From: Davidsoniella eucalypti
Taxonomy: Eukaryota > Ascomycota > Sordariomycetes > Microascales > Ceratocystidaceae
Direction: 5' to 3'
NCBI GenBank assembly: GCA_004009845.1
Contig: RMBW01000056.1
Span: 124,001-188,000 of the forward strand
Length of the DNA stretch: 64,000 nucleotides
Shown: positions 58,811 through 64,000 of the stretch, piece after piece
How the letters are laid out: each line of letters begins with the position of its first letter
How positions within the stretch are numbered: position 1 is the first letter of the stretch
Notes under the pieces: model-generated
Told to the model about the DNA's origin: nothing
Database searches by the model: none
What the model saw: the letters and a program-made list of their open reading frames with translations, nothing else
Program-made: the position numbers and the translations under genes

Positions 58811-61800
58811 ATATATTTTGTTTTTGCCATTTTGAGCGTACACTCAAAGCTCTCTCTATTCCCTTTCTTTTTTCATACATGTAGTAGGCGGACAGGGAGC
58901 AGGGAGCAATGTTTGCTTGCTGGCCCTGGTCTACATATAGATAGATCCAAGTTTTCCCGATATCTGGGAACATTATTTTGCACATGTACTATTCAAGATA
59001 GAGAGAGGCGGTTTTTGTTCAGTTCCATTGAATACCAACAAGTACATGTATAGCATGTAGATTGGATATCCGTACGATATACGACTACATATATGAGCCT
59101 CAAAACAAAAACCCCTATAGTGATCTTATCCTTATCGTAGTTATTGCTGTACTATGCATACACATCTGTATCAGTATACGTATTGTCGTCATATGCTAAC
59201 GGAGTCGGACCATTTCGAAGCCCGGGATCAGGGTAATCACCGCTACTGGAACGCCCAATAAGAGCTATATCAGAAGCTAGAATATAGCGCCCGTGCTTGC
59301 ATAAACACAAGTATCACGGCGGGAAATCAGGTATCGATCCCGTGCAAGCGAATAGCACATATACAATGTAGTACATACACGGACATGTTGTATGTGGTGT
59401 AGATTGTGTATTGTGCACATATGTAAGTACTGCATAGGTACATATGCAGGAAAGCAAACCCACTTCTGCATACATGTATAGAGCTTCTGCTCTACTTGTG
59501 TCTACTTGAGGTTACTTGTATCGCTAGAGGCCTTCCTTTAACAGCGTCGTTTTTGTTGTGGCTACATTAGCAAGGATAAAGACCAGTGGGACCAGATATG
59601 GCTCGCTGTGCTTCATGTTGGAGAGCTTTGCGATAATGATAGTACGTAGTAGCGTCTTCCTCGAACTCCAAGGGCCTGGACTTTCATTGTTATCATCACT
59701 AACGATTGTGCTTGTTCAGAAAAATACCAGAAGATAGTCGGTCTACGGGGTTAAGCTAGCCCTAGACCTGTAGCGTCACACTATATCTATGAACTGAGCC
59801 TTTAGATAGCAGGTTGTCCTTAGCTAGCGGCAAGTCCCTGACCTCAAGGACGATGGTAATCATTATGTATGACGATGGTTTTATGCTGGCTTTGGGATTG
59901 TGCTTTGACGTCTAATGCACTGCCAACTAAGCTAGCTTTTCCTTCTAGTGTCTGTAAAAGCAGGTTATCTTGTTGTTTCCTTCGCGATTGAAGCGAGGTT
60001 TAGGAACAAGGAAGTACAGAATAAGTAGACAAGCCATTCCTGTGCTATTGTTTATAATGCCAAATCTGTCGGCCTTCAACGCAGAATTCATGTCCTTATT
60101 AGGGTTAGTGAAGATCGGAGAATAGACAAAGGCGGGCATTGAGGTTATCAGACGGTAAACAAAATCTAGGCCTCTTTAAACTAGGAGTGGGGAAAATAGA
60201 AAATAAAAGGCTCTAACTATTAGTGATACTATATCCTCTCATGGAGATCAGTAATGTTCATAAAGTTCAATGTTACGTCTTTGCAATGGACGAATTCACG
60301 ATCGCTAAAGAAAGCTAAAGAAAGATCAAGCCCAAAGCCCATGAGATAGCTTCTAGGGTCTTGACGAGGGTTAGTTTCGTGTGATAAACCCTGGTAGGCC
60401 AACAAGGCTTGTAGTTACATAACCCTAGAATGTTCTAGTTGTTCTAGCGAGTTTCACAGCTTTCTTAGGTATTCTCAGCAAGTAAGGCTTAGGCTCATAT
60501 TAGTAGTCAACTTGCAAGGCCACTAGGTTTAGCAACTAGAACCGATAGAGGCAAGATCTGTTGCGGATGGACGGACGTTCTTGGAGGAGGTAATTTCTGG
60601 ACGATTGGTCGCGATGAGCCGATCCATGGTCAACTGACTATACCATATCACATCACATTTCCATGTAGCACATTATTATGAAGCTTACATTTAGGCATCT
60701 CCAGGCCGTCTATGCCTGACGATGCTAGTATCGTGCATTATCGTAGCCTCGGCCACGGCGTAGCATGACTAGGGTCAGGTCTAGTGGAAGAAAAGGCCAG
60801 TCAGAGAGGCGGTCGAATGCAACTGTGACTGTGACGATGATGAGGGATTGAGCCCGCTTCCATTTTCCAATAGGCGGTAACAAGACGTGAATGAGATCAT
60901 AGCCAGACAGGCATAAAACACACTAGAAAGAAAGTAGAAAAAAGAAAAGAAACAAAAAGAAGAAGAGAAAAACAAAACCTAGCTGTGATATTGGATGACT
61001 CTAGGATAACTTTTATTCTACGCGATGTGATAGCGACTCTCCATCGGCCTCGGCCCTGTAAAATAGAGTAGCCATTGCTACAATATTGTGTCATCAATCG
61101 GCCGAATCAAAGCCTGGTAAGCTATAGTCCAGTATTCCTTTTCTCGACTACAACGATGCGCACAAAACGCCTAATTGGCCATCCAGAAGAAATGTCTCTG
61201 TCTTCTTTGTGTTGCTTTGTACTACACAATAAGTAAGAAAAACCGGTTAAAAAGTCGTAACAGGAATCGACCACAAGGCAGGCTAAAATAAACAATAGCC
61301 GCCGGAGATGTCAAAACCAGTACTATAGCAGCTTATAGGTATGGATGTATAACTACTTGGTACCATGAAGCAGGACGAAGGCCTCAAAGCTCAGGCTGTC
61401 AGTGGGCTGCACAACATTTGACAACACGGGAGGACCGGCCCTTCTGTCTCTCTCTTTCCCTCTTTCTCACTTGGCTCTATATATTCCTGTCCACTTGCCT
61501 GAATAATGCACGCAAGCCGCTACAGCCGCCGTCATAAACAGATGACCCATCCACGAGTGCCTTGCATTGAAAACAAAGGAGGGTACCTGCCCAGATCAGC
61601 AAGAGCATAACACGCTATCTGTAGGTCTACCATGCAGGTCGGGATGCCTGCCTGTATGTATGGGCATGCTGATTATGTGCTGTGCATATATATACTATAT
61701 GTACTCTACTAATATGTGCCTAGTTAGCTCCAACTACACCAAATGGAAGAACCAGGCGGTGATGATACTTGAATTGCGAGGGGTTGGAGTAATTGAGGCA

Positions 61801-61966
61801 GGGCCAGGGCCAGATCCAGGAAACCCGAGGTAATGGGAGACACAAGTCAAAGTGAATGATTTATGCGTAGCATAAGTAACAGGTGTGTTTGGGGAGCAAG
61901 GCGATGGAGGCAAGAAAGAGACCGGTGCTCAGGCTAAGTTACAATAGTAGTTTTACAAACAAGCAG

Positions 61967-61995
61967 AAAAACAAAAACAAAAACAAAAACAAAAC
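61967..61995. repeat. (AAAAAC)n microsatellite
   Basis: About four to five units of AAAAAC, the last one shortened, in the gene desert. Confidence 0.85.
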
Positions 61996-64000
61996 AAGGT
62001 CAACAAGACGTGCTAGCGAATGTCCCATACCGCATGCACAGTATATATATCCACACAATGCTACGTAGAGGGAAGAGCCGGCTGTGCCTACAAATGTCCG
62101 AAGAATGAGGACAATGGTAAAGACAAAGAAACAAGATATCTGGTCCACGATGCAGTACGTCGATTCCCAGCAAGAACTCCGATGCGTACATAGTAGTATC
62201 AATATGCAGTATTTGTTGTAGCATTCATACACATGATATCCGTTAATATATTATCTGCGTACGTAGTATCGAAATAGACGATATACGGTGCCTCACTGTG
62301 TCTTGTTCGTATAAATGGCTGCATATATGCATTATAGTTTGTTTTAGCAAGTCTATTGCCTTTGGTCCATACGTTGTAATCCGCAGTCTGCATTCTGCAC
62401 TCTGCAAACTCTGCATTTCATACGGATAACATGCCTGCTGCACTCTATCATCCATCTGACTGCCTATCTGCAATACATCAAAGGGTATGGACACATGCAA
62501 TCAGAAATCCGATACAATCATGTCTACCAAAGACCTAGCGGCCGTCACCGCAACTAGGCATTGCTGCCCCGTTCCACGTTTTAGAACTTGCCACTTACTT
62601 ACTCATCCTCATCACTAAGCCTAAAGGCCAAAGGGGGAGGACGTTAGGTTGAGCGTTTTCCTCTGAAGGGGGTGGCACAAGACGTAAAGAGGCGGTAAAT
62701 AGATCGTTCGGCACTTAATCGGAACTAGGATTGTGGGTCCTAGAGCCTCTTCAACTAGTACCAGATCTTCACGACACCTTTCTCTTCTTGCATGTCATCA
62801 AACTATCTGCTTATTCAGTCTCGAGCAAACGCCCCGTGCTCGAAAAGAAAGTGGATAGCCGATGATAACATGAGCATCCGGCTTGATCGTGACCGTAATA
62901 TACAATAAAAGGGATCGCCACGAGGCTGTTGCCGCCGTGATTTAAGCTGGTTCTGGCTACCCATAGATCATAGCAGACTATAACCCTCGTTTCTTCGTAA
63001 CTGGATATAAAAACCAATATACCAGGGCTTAGAACCAAATCTTGGCTCGGCCCTAGTATACGATTTGCTAGAAGCCTTGCATCTTCAAGAAGCCGTACGA
63101 GCGATTGTAGAATCACCCATGGTTTTGCAATCAAGAAATAGTCGAAATTCGTCACTAGAGACCTCACTGGAACTGCCCTTGCTTTCGGTAGTGGCTAAAT
63201 CTTAACCATCAAAACACCCATGGGCCAGAAGAAGAGCCTTAGTAAATTGATATAATATACATATGTTTACAGTGCATTCTTCAAAATCTAGGTTAATGAA
63301 AGCGTCCTTCTAAGGAACATGTCAGAGGGTTGCCCTCTATTTTTCTGCCTTGTATGTTTATTTCAACACGAATCTTCAAGTGATTGCAAACTCCGAACCA
63401 TGAAATAAGAGGGGATAAAACAGGAGATATGTAGGAAAGTAGAGATGGGCCAAAAAATACAAGAAAAGCGAACACATCTCTATCCAAGATGGGTGGTCCA
63501 AGCATATTGGAATGGCCCCCTCCCCCTCTTTCCGATTTTCCAAGATCATGGAGATGGCCATTGTCCCTGGTCTTTTTGTAGGGTCGGCAATAAAGAAAAA
63601 AAGAAAACACCCAAAGAAACCCCCCCCCCCTCCCCATCGAGCACGGACTGCACACCATGAATAGTGAAAAATAACTGCGGCACTGTGAATATGTGAGCCC
63701 AAGCTCCCCAATCACACACACATGAGCTACAATACAATATATATATATAAATGTTTTAATAATATCATACTCTATATGGCCTTGCAACATATCAGCCTAC
63801 CTAGGCCCAGGTATTCATCTATATTCATGCAATTGCCCTATATCACTGATTACTGAAAGTCCTTCAAAAGCCACTTGGTCTCTGAATTTGTTCATGATTC
63901 TTATGTCTATTAGCGGAAGTTAATTCTGGCCTAGTATGTTTCCTCACCGTCTTTAGCGTGAGGAAATGGCACTTCAGGCTTCTTGTTCACCGATAGGTCT

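Larger units (their letters stand above)
48298..64000. other. 15.7-kb gene desert
   Basis: No protein or RNA gene could be supported. The first 600 bp is the leader and promoter of the Nudix gene; its purine-rich plus strand gives a spurious 179-codon minus frame. The rest is AT-rich with stops in all frames, homopolymer runs, several microsatellites and one tiny retroposon (51212-51265). The longest remaining frames (for example 63293-63790 and 58492-58884) are hydrophobic, low-complexity translations without domains. Confidence 0.5.

Noticed and set aside
21637..60430. Scattered AACCCTA/TAGGGTT motifs, suggesting telomeric repeats or teloboxes
   Set aside because: The count seems close to the roughly eight expected by chance for this 7-mer on both strands of 64 kb, with no tandem array. 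One pair (39077 and 39147) is explained as a target-site duplication.

Overview
The window looks like nuclear DNA of a filamentous ascomycete, probably Pezizomycotina. The protein-coding genes have short introns (67-214 bp) with GT/AG ends and branch points such as TACTAAT, TACTAAC or GACTAAC. The recognisable families fit a plant-associated or saprotrophic fungus: a TRI101-like acyltransferase, a pectin methylesterase, a GH10 xylanase with a fungal cellulose-binding module, and Dma-type FHA-RING and YMC020W-like proteins. I cannot name the species. Gene density is low: seven intact protein genes (one cut by the left edge), one tRNA and several relics in 64 kb, separated by AT-rich deserts of up to about 15.7 kb.

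Layout. 1-4.6 kb: the N-terminal part of a TRI101/BAHD-like acyltransferase (minus strand, cut by the window edge) and a decayed tandem duplicate, with an unidentified coding-like relic between them. 5.86-7.09 kb: a broken Tc1-type (DD34E) transposon. 7.29-7.45 kb: a very short retroposon-like insertion plus an opposed copy of the same sequence. 7.9-10.9 kb: a YMC020W-like alpha/beta hydrolase (three exons, plus strand), convergent with 11.2-13.0 kb, the alpha subunit of the mitochondrial processing peptidase (two exons, minus). 15.0-17.1 kb: a Dma1-like FHA plus RING-H2 ubiquitin ligase (three exons, minus). 17.1-27.1 kb: desert. 27.1 kb: tRNA-Glu(CUC). 27.4-33.7 kb: a 2,023-residue secreted protein with four tandem pectinesterase domains and a long Thr/Ser/Val tail. 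35.6-37.0 kb: a secreted GH10 xylanase with C-terminal CBM1. 42.7-44.9 kb: a DUF2235 alpha/beta hydrolase. 47.6-48.3 kb: a Nudix hydrolase whose stop codon is UGA-CUA followed by 22 open, coding-like codons. 48.3-64 kb: desert with one more tiny retroposon.

The pectinesterase and the xylanase are adjacent on the same strand and both carry signal peptides, so they form a small plant-cell-wall-degrading pair (pectin de-esterification and xylan hydrolysis). The other genes are housekeeping or uncharacterised and show no operon-like relationship.

Most notable: (i) three tiny insertions (32, 57 and 58 bp) that share one 3' end, carry a poly(T) tract and are each bounded by perfect 9-13 bp target-site duplications; (ii) the candidate programmed UGA-CUA readthrough in the Nudix gene; (iii) the four-domain pectinesterase with one dead and three apparently intact active sites; (iv) the acyltransferase duplicate with RIP-like decay.
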